From the NCBI GenBank assembly GCA_947254375.1, contig CAMYCF010000001.1, forward strand, positions 248,001 through 312,000: a stretch of 64,000 nt of DNA, given 5' to 3'. The position numbers and the translations under genes were made by a program. The notes under the pieces are model-generated. The model was not told the DNA's origin, did no database searches, and worked only from the letters and a program-made list of their open reading frames with translations. The stretch's first letter is position 1; every line of letters starts with the position of its first letter. Origin of the DNA: an uncultured Mobilibacterium sp. (GTDB lineage: Bacteria > Bacillota > Clostridia > Peptostreptococcales > Anaerovoracaceae). Positions 1 through 8,266 of this stretch are shown here, in pieces.

Positions 1-213
1 AACGCCGGCCTTCCCCGCGACCCTCCTGAAAACATCGGCGGCCGCAAAAGTAGGAACGGCCACCCTGACGATCTCGCAGCCGGCTTTTTCGAGTTCGTTT
101 ATCTGCGAGAGAAGCGCGCGTTCGTCCTCTGAGTCCACGTTCGTCATGGACTGGATCGACACCGGCGCTCCGCCTCCTATCAAAACTCCTCCGCAATTGA
201 CCTGTTTCGTCAT
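1..213 (-). CDS. ispG: IspG (GcpE), 4-hydroxy-3-methylbut-2-enyl diphosphate synthase, N-terminal part
   Basis: This is the first 71 residues of a minus-strand gene that runs off the left edge of the window. The protein starts MTKQVNCGGVLIGGGAPVS and continues with VSIQSMTN and AGCEIVRVAVP, which are the hallmark N-terminal strands of the IspG TIM barrel. IspG is the [4Fe-4S] enzyme that converts methylerythritol cyclodiphosphate to HMBPP in the non-mevalonate isoprenoid pathway. The C-terminal cluster-binding cysteines lie outside the window. The ATG at 213 has an AGGGGAAAGGAC ribosome site. It lies 28 bases after rseP in the usual dxr-rseP-ispG order, which supports the call. Confidence 0.93.
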   Translation of the reverse strand, partial: MTKQVNCGGVLIGGGAPVSIQSMTNVDSEDERALLSQINELEKAGCEIVRVAVPTFAAADVFRRVAGKAGV

Positions 214-241
214 GTCCTTTCCCCTGTATCCGTTCCTCTCA

Positions 242-1243
242 CTATCCGAAAAGCCTGATTATATCGTTCTTAGTAACTACGACGAAAAGCGCGACGAGAA
301 GCGCCATGCCCACGAGGTGGATCATGCCTTCCGTCTTATCGCTTATCATGTTCCCCGTCAGCTTCCTTATTATCACGAAGAGCACCCTGCCTCCGTCGAG
401 GGCCGGGAACGGGAACATGTTGAGAAGCGCTATGTTTATGCTTATAAGTGCCACGAGGTAGAGGAAAGGCGCTACTCCGTTGCTTCCCGCCTGTCCTAAG
501 ACCTGTACGATGCCGACCGGGCCCGACAGGGCTTTCGCAGAAAGCTTGCCGGTTATCAGCATTTTTATCGTCTTGAGCATCATCTTAGTGATGTTCCATG
601 TGCCTATAAATCCGTATTTTATCGATTTTACGGCGGAATGCGATACCGAAGCTGTGACGCCTATTATCACGTTGCCGTCTTTTTTCTCCGGGGTGACGAC
701 GAGAGATCGCTTTTCGCCCCCGTTTTCTGCGACGACGTTCATAGGCTCGCCCGGCTTCGACGCTTTTATCTCGGTCACGACATCTTCCCAGCTGCCCGTC
801 TTTGTGCCGTTTATCTCGACGATCTTATCGCCCTTTTCGATGCCTGCCGCCTGAGCGGGAGATCCCGGCGTGACGGATGCGATAGAGTTCACGGCGATCC
901 CGCCTATCGCGACCGATATCGTGAGAAGGATGACCGCGACGATCACGTTCATCGCAGCTCCCGCGACGAGTACCGCTATCTTTGTTCCTCCCGGTTTATT
1001 GTTGAACGCCCGCGGGTTGTCGCTCTCCTCGTTTTCGCCCTCCATTGCGCAGTAGCCTCCGAGGGGCACGGCCCTGAGAGAGTACGTCGTCTCTCCGCGG
1101 GTCCTCTGGAAAAGCGCAGGACCCATTCCTACGGAAAATTCGTTCACCTGGACACCGAGAAGTTTCGCGACTATCATGTGCCCGAATTCGTGCGGTATTA
1201 TCAAAATGCAAAAAAGTATTATCGTCAGGATTGCTGTCAGCAT
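242..1243 (-). CDS. rseP: RseP-type intramembrane site-2 zinc metalloprotease
   Basis: The protein has 333 residues. Residue 18 begins the HEFGH zinc-binding motif inside the first membrane helix, a PDZ domain occupies about residues 115-195, and the second catalytic motif appears as NMFPFPALDGG near residue 285. This is the standard layout of RseP/RasP proteases, which cut membrane-bound anti-sigma factors and leftover signal peptides within the membrane. The ATG at 1243 follows a GGAG site. It lies between dxr and ispG in a minus-strand operon with uppS and cdsA, so it is probably co-transcribed with envelope and isoprenoid genes. Its own substrate cannot be told from here. Confidence 0.93.
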   Translation of the reverse strand: MLTAILTIILFCILIIPHEFGHMIVAKLLGVQVNEFSVGMGPALFQRTRGETTYSLRAVPLGGYCAMEGENEESDNPRAFNNKPGGTKIAVLVAGAAMNVIVAVILLTISVAIGGIAVNSIASVTPGSPAQAAGIEKGDKIVEINGTKTGSWEDVVTEIKASKPGEPMNVVAENGGEKRSLVVTPEKKDGNVIIGVTASVSHSAVKSIKYGFIGTWNITKMMLKTIKMLITGKLSAKALSGPVGIVQVLGQAGSNGVAPFLYLVALISINIALLNMFPFPALDGGRVLFVIIRKLTGNMISDKTEGMIHLVGMALLVALFVVVTKNDIIRLFG

Positions 1244-1294
1244 GTTTTTCTCCGGTTTCGGCGGATATCGATCGCGATATCCGTTTTATATCTG

Positions 1295-2449
1295 TTATAT
1301 CCTCTGCGATCCGATCAGGCGCTCCGCCTCTCTTCTCGCTTCAGCGTCGACATCGAGTATTTCGTCGACGGAATCTATTTCGCTTTTAATATGTCTTTCC
1401 GCGACCTTTTCGAGCGTCCTCTGGATGTCGAGGAATTTTATCCTGCCCTCAAGGAAAAGGCTCACGAGTTTTTCGTTCGCACCGTTTATCGCGGCCGGGA
1501 AGCTTCCGCCTTCCCTAATCGCCTCGTAGGCGATGTCTATGCATCTGAACACATCACGCCTCGGCTTTTCGAAGTGGAGCTCAGACGCGACCTTGAAAAA
1601 GTCCGGCTTCTCTCCGCTGTAAGGAAGCCTCTCGGGATAATTGAGGGCGAGGCCTATCGGTATCCTCATGTCCGGAAGTCCCAGCTGAGCTATCACCGAT
1701 GTGTCGGAAAATTCTACCATCGAATGGATTATGCTCTCAGGGTGTACATGTATATCGATCTTTTCAGGCTCGACGCCGAAAAGCCATTTCGCCTCGATCA
1801 TTTCGAGACCCTTGTTCATCATCGTCGCGGAGTCTATCGTGATCTTGCTCCCCATTTTCCATTTAGGGTGGTTCAGAGCTTCTTTCACCGTGACGTTCTC
1901 GAGGTCTTTTATCTCGCAACCGCGGAAAGGTCCGCCCGATGCGGTCAGTATTATCCTTTCGATCGGTGATCCCATGCGGCTGTGGAGGCACTGAAATATC
2001 GCGCTGTGCTCGCTGTCGACCGGGATGATCTCGGCTCCGTTCTCCTTTGCCGCTTCGGTTATGAGGCGGCCGCCCGAAACGAGCGTCTCCTTGTTCGCGA
2101 GGGCGATCCTTCGTCCCTTCGCAATCGCCTCATACGTCGGGGCAAGCCCGCTTATGCCCATTAGGGCGTTCACGACGATGTCGCAGTCGATTTTTGCGAT
2201 CTCTTTGAGGCCGCCGGCTCCCGTATATACTTTTACCTTCGGGAACGCCTCTTTTATGCGCGGCGCCGCCTCTTCATCGCCGACGCAGACGGCTTCCGGC
2301 GAAAACTCTTTTATCTGCTCCTCGAGGTCGCTCACCCTGATGCCGCACGTCAAAGCCGCCACGGAAAATTTTTCCGGGTTCTCCCTGACGATATCGAGCG
2401 TCTGCTTTCCTATCGAGCCCGTGCTCCCGAGGATCAGGATCTTCTTCAT
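1295..2449 (-). CDS. dxr: 1-deoxy-D-xylulose 5-phosphate reductoisomerase
   Basis: The 384-residue protein begins MKKILILGSTGSIGKQTLDI, the NADPH-binding GSTGSIG motif of Dxr. It also carries the metal and substrate motifs NALMGISGLAPT, LANKETLV and VDSEHSAIFQCL. It catalyses the first committed step of the MEP isoprenoid pathway, and ispG sits two genes downstream. The open frame extends upstream to 2620, but that part overlaps cdsA and has no homology. The ATG at 2449 shares one base with the cdsA stop (TAATG), which indicates translational coupling and fixes the start. Confidence 0.96.
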   Translation of the reverse strand: MKKILILGSTGSIGKQTLDIVRENPEKFSVAALTCGIRVSDLEEQIKEFSPEAVCVGDEEAAPRIKEAFPKVKVYTGAGGLKEIAKIDCDIVVNALMGISGLAPTYEAIAKGRRIALANKETLVSGGRLITEAAKENGAEIIPVDSEHSAIFQCLHSRMGSPIERIILTASGGPFRGCEIKDLENVTVKEALNHPKWKMGSKITIDSATMMNKGLEMIEAKWLFGVEPEKIDIHVHPESIIHSMVEFSDTSVIAQLGLPDMRIPIGLALNYPERLPYSGEKPDFFKVASELHFEKPRRDVFRCIDIAYEAIREGGSFPAAINGANEKLVSLFLEGRIKFLDIQRTLEKVAERHIKSEIDSVDEILDVDAEARREAERLIGSQRI

Positions 2450-3246
2450 TACATGAACACTCCGCCTTGGATGATGAAAGTCACGTAGTAAAATACGAAA
2501 GGCGCGACGAATATAACGCTGTCGAACCTGTCGAGCACTCCGCCGTGGCCCGGTATGAGGTGCCCGTAGTCCTTTATCCCCATTTTGCGCTTGAACGCGG
2601 ATGCCGTGAGGTCGCCGCACTGCGATATCGCCGATCCGATCGCTCCCATGATCACGCAGTGACCGAATATCTCAGGTACGAAAATGTATCCGAACAGTCC
2701 GCAGAGGATCGTGGCGAAAACGACGCCGCCGACCGCCCCTTCGATCGTCTTCTTAGGGCTGAGGTGCGGACAGAGTTTGTGTTTCCCCAAAAAGTATCCG
2801 GTAAAATATGCACCTATGTCCGAGATAAAAGCGGCGAGCAGTACGAGCCACGTCAGCATCGGGAACATCGACGCGTCAATGAGCACCAGGTGGTAGATAA
2901 AAAATCCCAGGTAGATTATCCCGGTAAAAGTCGCCATGGAGTCGGCCGGTTCGTGATCCTTCAGGTCCCAGCCGTATATCATCGACGCCATTGCCGACAC
3001 GACGACCCATGCGCACAGGAACATCGGCTCAGGACCGACGAGCATCTGCCATGCGTAGAGGATCGTTATCATTATGTACGCTATCTTTTTGGACGGGTGG
3101 ATCCCCGTGTTGTCGAAGCCGTTGAAAAACTCCGTCACGCCCATGTATCCCAGGCATGCGGCGGCGATCGTCAGCGGATAACCGCCGAAATACACGATCA
3201 ACAAAAGCGGCAGCATCGCCAGTCCTGATATTATTCTCGTCTTCAT
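2449..3246 (-). CDS. cdsA: Phosphatidate cytidylyltransferase
   Basis: CdsA makes CDP-diacylglycerol from phosphatidate and CTP at the membrane, the branch point of phospholipid synthesis. The 265-residue protein is almost entirely hydrophobic helices. Near its C-terminus it carries the family signature, with SAFKRKMGIKD followed by HLIPGHGGVLDRFDS, including the metal-binding aspartates. The length is normal for the family. It overlaps uppS by four bases (ATGA) upstream and dxr by one base downstream, so the three are translated as a unit. Confidence 0.95.
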   Translation of the reverse strand: MKTRIISGLAMLPLLLIVYFGGYPLTIAAACLGYMGVTEFFNGFDNTGIHPSKKIAYIMITILYAWQMLVGPEPMFLCAWVVVSAMASMIYGWDLKDHEPADSMATFTGIIYLGFFIYHLVLIDASMFPMLTWLVLLAAFISDIGAYFTGYFLGKHKLCPHLSPKKTIEGAVGGVVFATILCGLFGYIFVPEIFGHCVIMGAIGSAISQCGDLTASAFKRKMGIKDYGHLIPGHGGVLDRFDSVIFVAPFVFYYVTFIIQGGVFM

Positions 3247-3989
3247 TGTGCCGTTTCCTCTCTTCCTCCGAAACGTCTCTTTCTTTCGGTGTATGCATCG
3301 AGCATCTGCTCGTATTCCTCCGGCGTAAAATCGGGCCAGAGCGTGTCCGTAAACATCAGTTCGCTGTAGGCCGACTGCCAGATCAGGAAGTTCGATATCC
3401 TCTCTTCACCGCTCGTCCTGATTATGAGGTCGGGATCCGCGGTATCGAAGCGCCTGCTTCCGCTGTACAGGTGTGCACCGAGTTCCTCCTCGGTAACGGG
3501 GCCCGCAGGCTTTCCGCTCTCACGGTCACGCATCCGCTCATCCATTATCTCATTCACGGCCCTTATTATCTCGTCGCGTCCGCCGTAATTCAGGGCGATA
3601 TTGAAGACCAGGCCGTCGTCATCTCTCGTCGCATCGACCATTTCGTCGATCTTATCGACCGACTCCTTCGGGAGCATATCGTATTGTCCCATAATGTTTA
3701 TATGTACATTATTGTCGATAAGCTCCTGAAGCTCGGAATTTACGTATTTGACGATCAGCTTGAAGATGCCGGAGACCTCTTCGGCGCTCCTCTTCCAGTT
3801 TTCGGTCGAAAACGCGTATACCGTCAGATATTTTACGCCGAGGTTAGACGACGCTATGACGATTTTTTTCATAGCCTCCATGCCGGCATTGTGACCGAGG
3901 ACGCGCGGGAGGTGCTCCCTCTTCGCCCAGCGGCCGTTGCCGTCCATTATTATCGCAACGCTTTTAGGATATCTGCTCCTGTCTCCCAT
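3243..3989 (-). CDS. uppS: Isoprenyl transferase (undecaprenyl diphosphate synthase)
   Basis: This 248-residue cis-prenyltransferase has the signature IIMDGNGRWAKR at residues 13-24, with the catalytic Asp16, the FSTENWKRS motif, and a C-terminal RTSGEERISNFLIWQSAYSE block. It condenses isopentenyl diphosphate onto farnesyl diphosphate to make the C55 carrier lipid of peptidoglycan. It thus uses the product of the MEP genes in the same operon. The start has a GGAAGGTGA site. The frr-uppS-cdsA-dxr-rseP-ispG order is the conserved one in Firmicutes. Confidence 0.96.
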   Translation of the reverse strand: MGDRSRYPKSVAIIMDGNGRWAKREHLPRVLGHNAGMEAMKKIVIASSNLGVKYLTVYAFSTENWKRSAEEVSGIFKLIVKYVNSELQELIDNNVHINIMGQYDMLPKESVDKIDEMVDATRDDDGLVFNIALNYGGRDEIIRAVNEIMDERMRDRESGKPAGPVTEEELGAHLYSGSRRFDTADPDLIIRTSGEERISNFLIWQSAYSELMFTDTLWPDFTPEEYEQMLDAYTERKRRFGGREETAQ

Positions 3990-4059
3990 TCTTCACCTTC
4001 CCTAAATGCACATGCCGCAGAAAAGACGGGCGGCACGGCCGATCCGCGCAATAACCACA

Positions 4060-4083
4060 ATAACGTGGTAGAAACCACGTTAT
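4060..4083. repeat. Perfect 10-bp inverted repeat between frr and uppS
   Basis: ATAACGTGGT at 4060-4069 and its exact complement at 4074-4083 flank a 4-base loop (AGAA). It lies in the 108-base gap between frr and uppS. Neither side carries a T-run, so it is not a standard terminator. It may be an mRNA-processing or stabilising hairpin separating frr/pyrH from the envelope genes. Confidence 0.7.
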
Positions 4084-4097
4084 CGCGAATTGCCGAA

Positions 4098-4649
4098 CTA
4101 TACTTCCATAAGCTCTTTGTCTTTATTTGCCACTATCCTGTCTATCTCTTCGATAGCCTTGTCGATCTTCTTCTGTATCTCGGCGAGCGCCTTCTTTTCT
4201 TCGTCCTCGCTTATCTCGCTGTTCTTGAGTTCTTTCTTCAGCTCCTCGTTTTCCTCTCTCCTGAGGTTCCTTACGGCCACCTTGGCTTCCTCACCGAACT
4301 TCTTTACCTGCTTGGTGAGCTCTTTACGTCTTTCCTCCGTCAGCACCGGAATAACGAGGCGAATGTTCCTTCCGTCGTTCGACGGGTTCACTCCGATATC
4401 CCCTTCGTTGATGCCGCGCTCGATGTCCTTTATGGATTTGATGTCGAACGGCGTGATCAAAAGGGTGTGCGGATCGGGAACGGAGATGTTCGCCAGGCTC
4501 TTCAACTTGGTAGGCACGCCGTAGTAGTCGACCATGACTTTATCCAATATGCTCGGATTTGCCCTGCCGGCCCTTACCGTATTAAGATTTTCCCTGAGAT
4601 ACTCTTTCGTGATCTCGATCTTTTCTTCAAGCGTTTTCTTCTCGGTCAT
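4098..4649 (-). CDS. frr: Ribosome recycling factor
   Basis: The 183-residue protein is of typical RRF length. It contains the conserved VRAGRANPSILDKVMVDYYG block and RRKELTKQVKKFGEEAKVAV, which form the long helical domain that dissociates post-termination ribosomes together with EF-G. The ATG at 4649 has a CGGAGGAAAG site. It follows pyrH by 28 bases and precedes uppS. This copies the widespread pyrH-frr-uppS order. Confidence 0.97.
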   Translation of the reverse strand: MTEKKTLEEKIEITKEYLRENLNTVRAGRANPSILDKVMVDYYGVPTKLKSLANISVPDPHTLLITPFDIKSIKDIERGINEGDIGVNPSNDGRNIRLVIPVLTEERRKELTKQVKKFGEEAKVAVRNLRREENEELKKELKNSEISEDEEKKALAEIQKKIDKAIEEIDRIVANKDKELMEV

Positions 4650-4677
4650 GTCTTTCCTCCGTTTCAGTCAATAATTT

Positions 4678-5379
4678 TTATTCAATGATCGTCCCAATAT
4701 TTTCGCCTTCTATTACTTTTTTCAGGTTTCCTTCGGTCGCGAGCGCGAAGACGTACGATTTTATACCGTTGTCCTTGCACATCGTAGCCGCCGTCAGATC
4801 CATGACTCCGAGTTCCTGTTTCACGACATCGAAGTACGAAAGTTTCTCATATCTTTCGGCATCCGGGAAAAGCTTCGGATCGGCGGAATACACTGCGTCT
4901 ATGTTTTTGGCGAGCAGGATGACTTCCGCACCGATCTCGGCCGCTCTCAGCGCTGCCGTCGTGTCCGTCGAAAAGAACGGGCTACCCGTTCCTGCCCCGA
5001 AAATAACGACTTCGCCGTTCTCGAGGTGGTCGAGCGCCTTTCTCCTCGAATATCCTTCGGCGAGATCCCTCATCTCTATGGCCGTCATAACCTTTGCGGG
5101 ACTGCCTACCGACAGGAGAAAGTCCTGAAGCGCGAGGGCGTTCATCGCGGTCGCGAGCATGCCCATGTAGTCCGCGGTCGCCCTGTCGATCTTCTCGCTC
5201 TCGCGTCCCCTGAAGAAGTTCCCTCCTCCGACGACTATCGCCACCTCGACTCCCATATCCTTGATCTCTTTTATCTGCTTTGCCGTCGAAAGCGTCATAT
5301 CGTTATCGATACCGAAATGTCCGCCGCCGAGGGCCTCGCCGCTGAGTTTTATCAGCACGCGCTTGTATTTTGCCGCCAT
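4678..5379 (-). CDS. pyrH: Uridylate kinase (UMP kinase)
   Basis: The 233-residue protein begins with the KRVLIKLSGEALGG motif of bacterial hexameric UMP kinases and has the GGGNFFRGR loop and the GTGSPFFSTDTTAALRAAE motif. It phosphorylates UMP to UDP for pyrimidine nucleotide synthesis. In most bacteria rpsB and tsf lie directly upstream. Here the upstream neighbour is sppA instead, so pyrH has been separated from them. The start has a GGGAGACTGAT site. Confidence 0.97.
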   Translation of the reverse strand: MAAKYKRVLIKLSGEALGGGHFGIDNDMTLSTAKQIKEIKDMGVEVAIVVGGGNFFRGRESEKIDRATADYMGMLATAMNALALQDFLLSVGSPAKVMTAIEMRDLAEGYSRRKALDHLENGEVVIFGAGTGSPFFSTDTTAALRAAEIGAEVILLAKNIDAVYSADPKLFPDAERYEKLSYFDVVKQELGVMDLTAATMCKDNGIKSYVFALATEGNLKKVIEGENIGTIIE

Positions 5380-5441
5380 ATCAGTCTCCCACTGTTTATT
5401 TTATCCGATTTTTACTGCTTCTTTTACTGCTTCGAATTTTA

Positions 5442-6416
5442 CTACTTCGAAATGTTCGCCGTATACGATACCGTGAACTTGTTTCCGCCCCTTATGAGCT
5501 CCAGAAGTTGCGCGTAATCCGTCATCTGCGCCGAACTCCTCAGCCTGATCGCCTTGTCGGCGAGAGCGAACAACTTATCGTCGCTTCCCGGCTGCAGATA
5601 TTTGACATCGCAGTATTTGAGGTGCTCTTTCTTCTTCATCAGGTCGATCGCCTGATCTTCCGTCATGACGCCGTCGATGAGGCCGAGCGCCTCCGCCTGC
5701 TTCGCGGAATATATCCTGCCGTCGGCGATCTCGAGGACTTTTGTCCTGTCCATGTGACGTCCTTCCGCGACGATATCGACGAACTGATCGTACGCTTCGT
5801 CTATGAGCCCCTGGAAGATCTGCCTCTGCTCGGCTGTCATCTCCTCAGTCTGGCTTCCCATTCCTTTGTTCCTGCCCGAAGCGATCGTCGTCGTCGTGAT
5901 GCCGAGCTTATCGAGGAGCCCCGACACGTTGTACATCGTGCCCGTCGTCACTCCGATCGATCCCGTCCAGCAGTTCCTGTTCGCGTATATCTTATCGCAA
6001 GGAGCGGAAATATAGTATCCGCCCGAGGCCGCCATCGACTCCATATAGACATATACCGGTTTGCCCGTCTTCTTATACGCCTTTATGGCGTCGTATATCT
6101 CGTCCGATGTGTAAACGCTTCCTCCCGGGGAGTCGATCCTTATAAGCAGGCCCTTGTTGAACTTGCTCTTCGAGAGCTTGTCCATCGTCTTCATGGTCCA
6201 ATCGTGGTCGTAAGTTGCGCTCGATAAAAGCGTATCGCCCGCGCCGATCTCTCCCGCCACGTCTATGACCGCCAGATTAGGCGTCACGGGGGAAGAGGCC
6301 CTGTTGTCGTACGCGAAAGCTATTATGCAGACGATCGCAGCGATGACGATAAAAATCTTCAGCCCCTTCGACGACTTTGTTTTTACACCGTTAGCATTCT
6401 TTTGTTTTTTGTTCAT
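5442..6416 (-). CDS. sppA: Signal peptide peptidase SppA, S49 family
   Basis: This 324-residue membrane-anchored serine protease has a short basic N-terminus, one transmembrane segment at about residues 19-36, and a single S49 domain. The likely nucleophile is Ser131 in MESMAASGGYYIS and the general base is Lys184 in GRNKGMG. The spacing of 53 residues is close to that of the Bacillus enzyme. It degrades cleaved signal peptides in the membrane. The ATG at 6416 has only a weak ribosome site, and thrS ends 19 bases upstream, so coupling to thrS is plausible. Confidence 0.92.
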   Translation of the reverse strand: MNKKQKNANGVKTKSSKGLKIFIVIAAIVCIIAFAYDNRASSPVTPNLAVIDVAGEIGAGDTLLSSATYDHDWTMKTMDKLSKSKFNKGLLIRIDSPGGSVYTSDEIYDAIKAYKKTGKPVYVYMESMAASGGYYISAPCDKIYANRNCWTGSIGVTTGTMYNVSGLLDKLGITTTTIASGRNKGMGSQTEEMTAEQRQIFQGLIDEAYDQFVDIVAEGRHMDRTKVLEIADGRIYSAKQAEALGLIDGVMTEDQAIDLMKKKEHLKYCDVKYLQPGSDDKLFALADKAIRLRSSAQMTDYAQLLELIRGGNKFTVSYTANISK

Positions 6417-6435
6417 AAAAATCTACACGACACGC

Positions 6436-8181
6436 CTAAAGCGCTTTGCTGTCGATTTCCTCCTTAAGTTTCGCGATAAAATCGTCTATCGCCATTTCAC
6501 CGAGCTCTCCTTCCTTGCTCGAACGAACGGAAAGCGTTCCGGCCTCCGACTCCCTCTCGCCGATGACGCAGAGGTACGAATCCCTTGCGTTCCTGGCCTC
6601 ACGGATCTTGTATCCGATCTTCTCGTTCCTGAGATCGAGCTTGACCCTGAGTCCTGCTTCTTTGAGCTTCGCTGCGACTTCTTCGGCGTAAGGGGCAAAT
6701 GCCTCCGTTACGGTCAGGAGTTTTACCTGGACCGGTGCGAGCCAGAGCGGGAATTTACCTGCCGTATGCTCGGTCAGTATTCCGATAAATCTCTCGAGCG
6801 ATCCGAATATCGCCCTGTGTATCATGATCGGCCTGTGCTTCTCGCCGTCAGGTCCGATGTACGAAATGTCGAATTTCTGAGGCATCTGGAAGTCGAGCTG
6901 TACGGTGCCGCACTGCCACGTCCTTCCGAGGGCGTCTACTAACTGGAAATCGAGCTTCGGTCCGTAGAAAGCGCCGTCGCCTTCATTGATGTCGTAAGGA
7001 ACTCCGAGGCCCTCGATGGCTTCTTTAAGTCCCTCCTCGGCTGCAACCCAGTCTTCGTCCGATCCCATTGAGTCGTCTGGTCTAGTCGAAAGATCGACGT
7101 GATATTCGAATCCGAAATGCTTGTATATGTAGTCCGTGAGTTTTACAACGCCCTGGACCTCTTCTTTTACCTGCTCCATGGTGCAGAACACGTGGGCATC
7201 GTCCTGTACGAACGACCTTACCCTCATGAGTCCCTGAAGGGCACCCGAAAGCTCGTGCCTGTGCACCCTTCCGAGCTCCGCATATCTCAGAGGCAGATCC
7301 CTGTAAGAACGCATCTCACCCTTGAACACCAGTATGGATCCCGGACAGTTCATCGGCTTGATCGCGTAATCTTCGTCGTCGATCTTGGTGAAGTACATAT
7401 TGTCTTTGTAGTGATCCCAGTGTCCGGAAGTCCTCCAGAGCTGCTCGTTCAGAATCATAGGGGTCATGATCTCGTCATATCCCCATTCGCGGTGAACCTC
7501 TCTCCACCACGAAGTGAGCGAATTTCTCACGATCATTCCGTTAGGAAGGAAGAACGGGAATCCCGGTCCCTCTTCGTGCATCTCGAAGAGCTTCATTTCC
7601 TTTCCGATCTTGCGGTGATCGCGCCTCTTCGCCTCTTCTATCATATCGAGGTAGTTCTTGAGCTCTTCCTCGCTCGGGAACGAAGTACCGTATATCCTCT
7701 GCAGCATTTTATTGTGCTCGTCGCCTCTCCAATACGCTCCGGCAACGCTCGTCAGCTTGAACGCTTTTATCTGCCCCGTGGACTCCATATGAGGTCCCGC
7801 GCAGAGGTCGACGAAATCGCCCTGCTTGTAGAACGATATTACGGCGTCCTCAGGAAGGTCGTTGATGAGTTCGACTTTGTACGGCTCGTCCCTTTCCCCC
7901 ATAAGCTTGATCGCTTCCTCCCTCGGAAGTTCGAACCTCTCGAGAGGAATGTTCTCCTTAACGATCTTCTTCATTTCCTTCATTATCTTAAGAAGATCTT
8001 CGTTGTTGAGCCTTTCGTCCAAATCTATATCATAGTAAAATCCGTTTTCGATCGCGGGCCCTATCGCGAGCTTCGCTTCCGGCCAGATCCTTTTGATCGC
8101 CTGCGCCATGACGTGCGACGAAGTATGCCTGAAACTGTCTCTGACCTGCGGGTCCGAAAAGTCTATTTTCTCCTTGGCCAT
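6436..8181 (-). CDS. thrS: Threonyl-tRNA synthetase lacking the TGS domain
   Basis: The enzyme charges tRNA-Thr. From the ATG at 8181 (AAGGAG site, six-base spacing) it has 581 residues against about 640 for typical bacterial forms. It begins almost directly at the editing domain (HTSSHVMAQAIKRIWPEA) and has the CAGPHM zinc motif of that domain, the class II catalytic core (REVHREWGYDEIMTPMI; NCPGSILVFK), and the anticodon domain. The N-terminal TGS/N1 domain is absent. A GTG at 8202 in frame would add only seven residues and cannot restore it. No T-box leader is visible in the 64-base gap before thiI. Confidence 0.94.
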   Translation of the reverse strand: MAKEKIDFSDPQVRDSFRHTSSHVMAQAIKRIWPEAKLAIGPAIENGFYYDIDLDERLNNEDLLKIMKEMKKIVKENIPLERFELPREEAIKLMGERDEPYKVELINDLPEDAVISFYKQGDFVDLCAGPHMESTGQIKAFKLTSVAGAYWRGDEHNKMLQRIYGTSFPSEEELKNYLDMIEEAKRRDHRKIGKEMKLFEMHEEGPGFPFFLPNGMIVRNSLTSWWREVHREWGYDEIMTPMILNEQLWRTSGHWDHYKDNMYFTKIDDEDYAIKPMNCPGSILVFKGEMRSYRDLPLRYAELGRVHRHELSGALQGLMRVRSFVQDDAHVFCTMEQVKEEVQGVVKLTDYIYKHFGFEYHVDLSTRPDDSMGSDEDWVAAEEGLKEAIEGLGVPYDINEGDGAFYGPKLDFQLVDALGRTWQCGTVQLDFQMPQKFDISYIGPDGEKHRPIMIHRAIFGSLERFIGILTEHTAGKFPLWLAPVQVKLLTVTEAFAPYAEEVAAKLKEAGLRVKLDLRNEKIGYKIREARNARDSYLCVIGERESEAGTLSVRSSKEGELGEMAIDDFIAKLKEEIDSKAL

Positions 8182-8266
8182 TTTCTTCTCCTTCTCTCTC
8201 ACACTCTTTCAATTATTGGATATTATAACATGCTGAAACATCATAATCTATTTTATTTTGCCCTTT

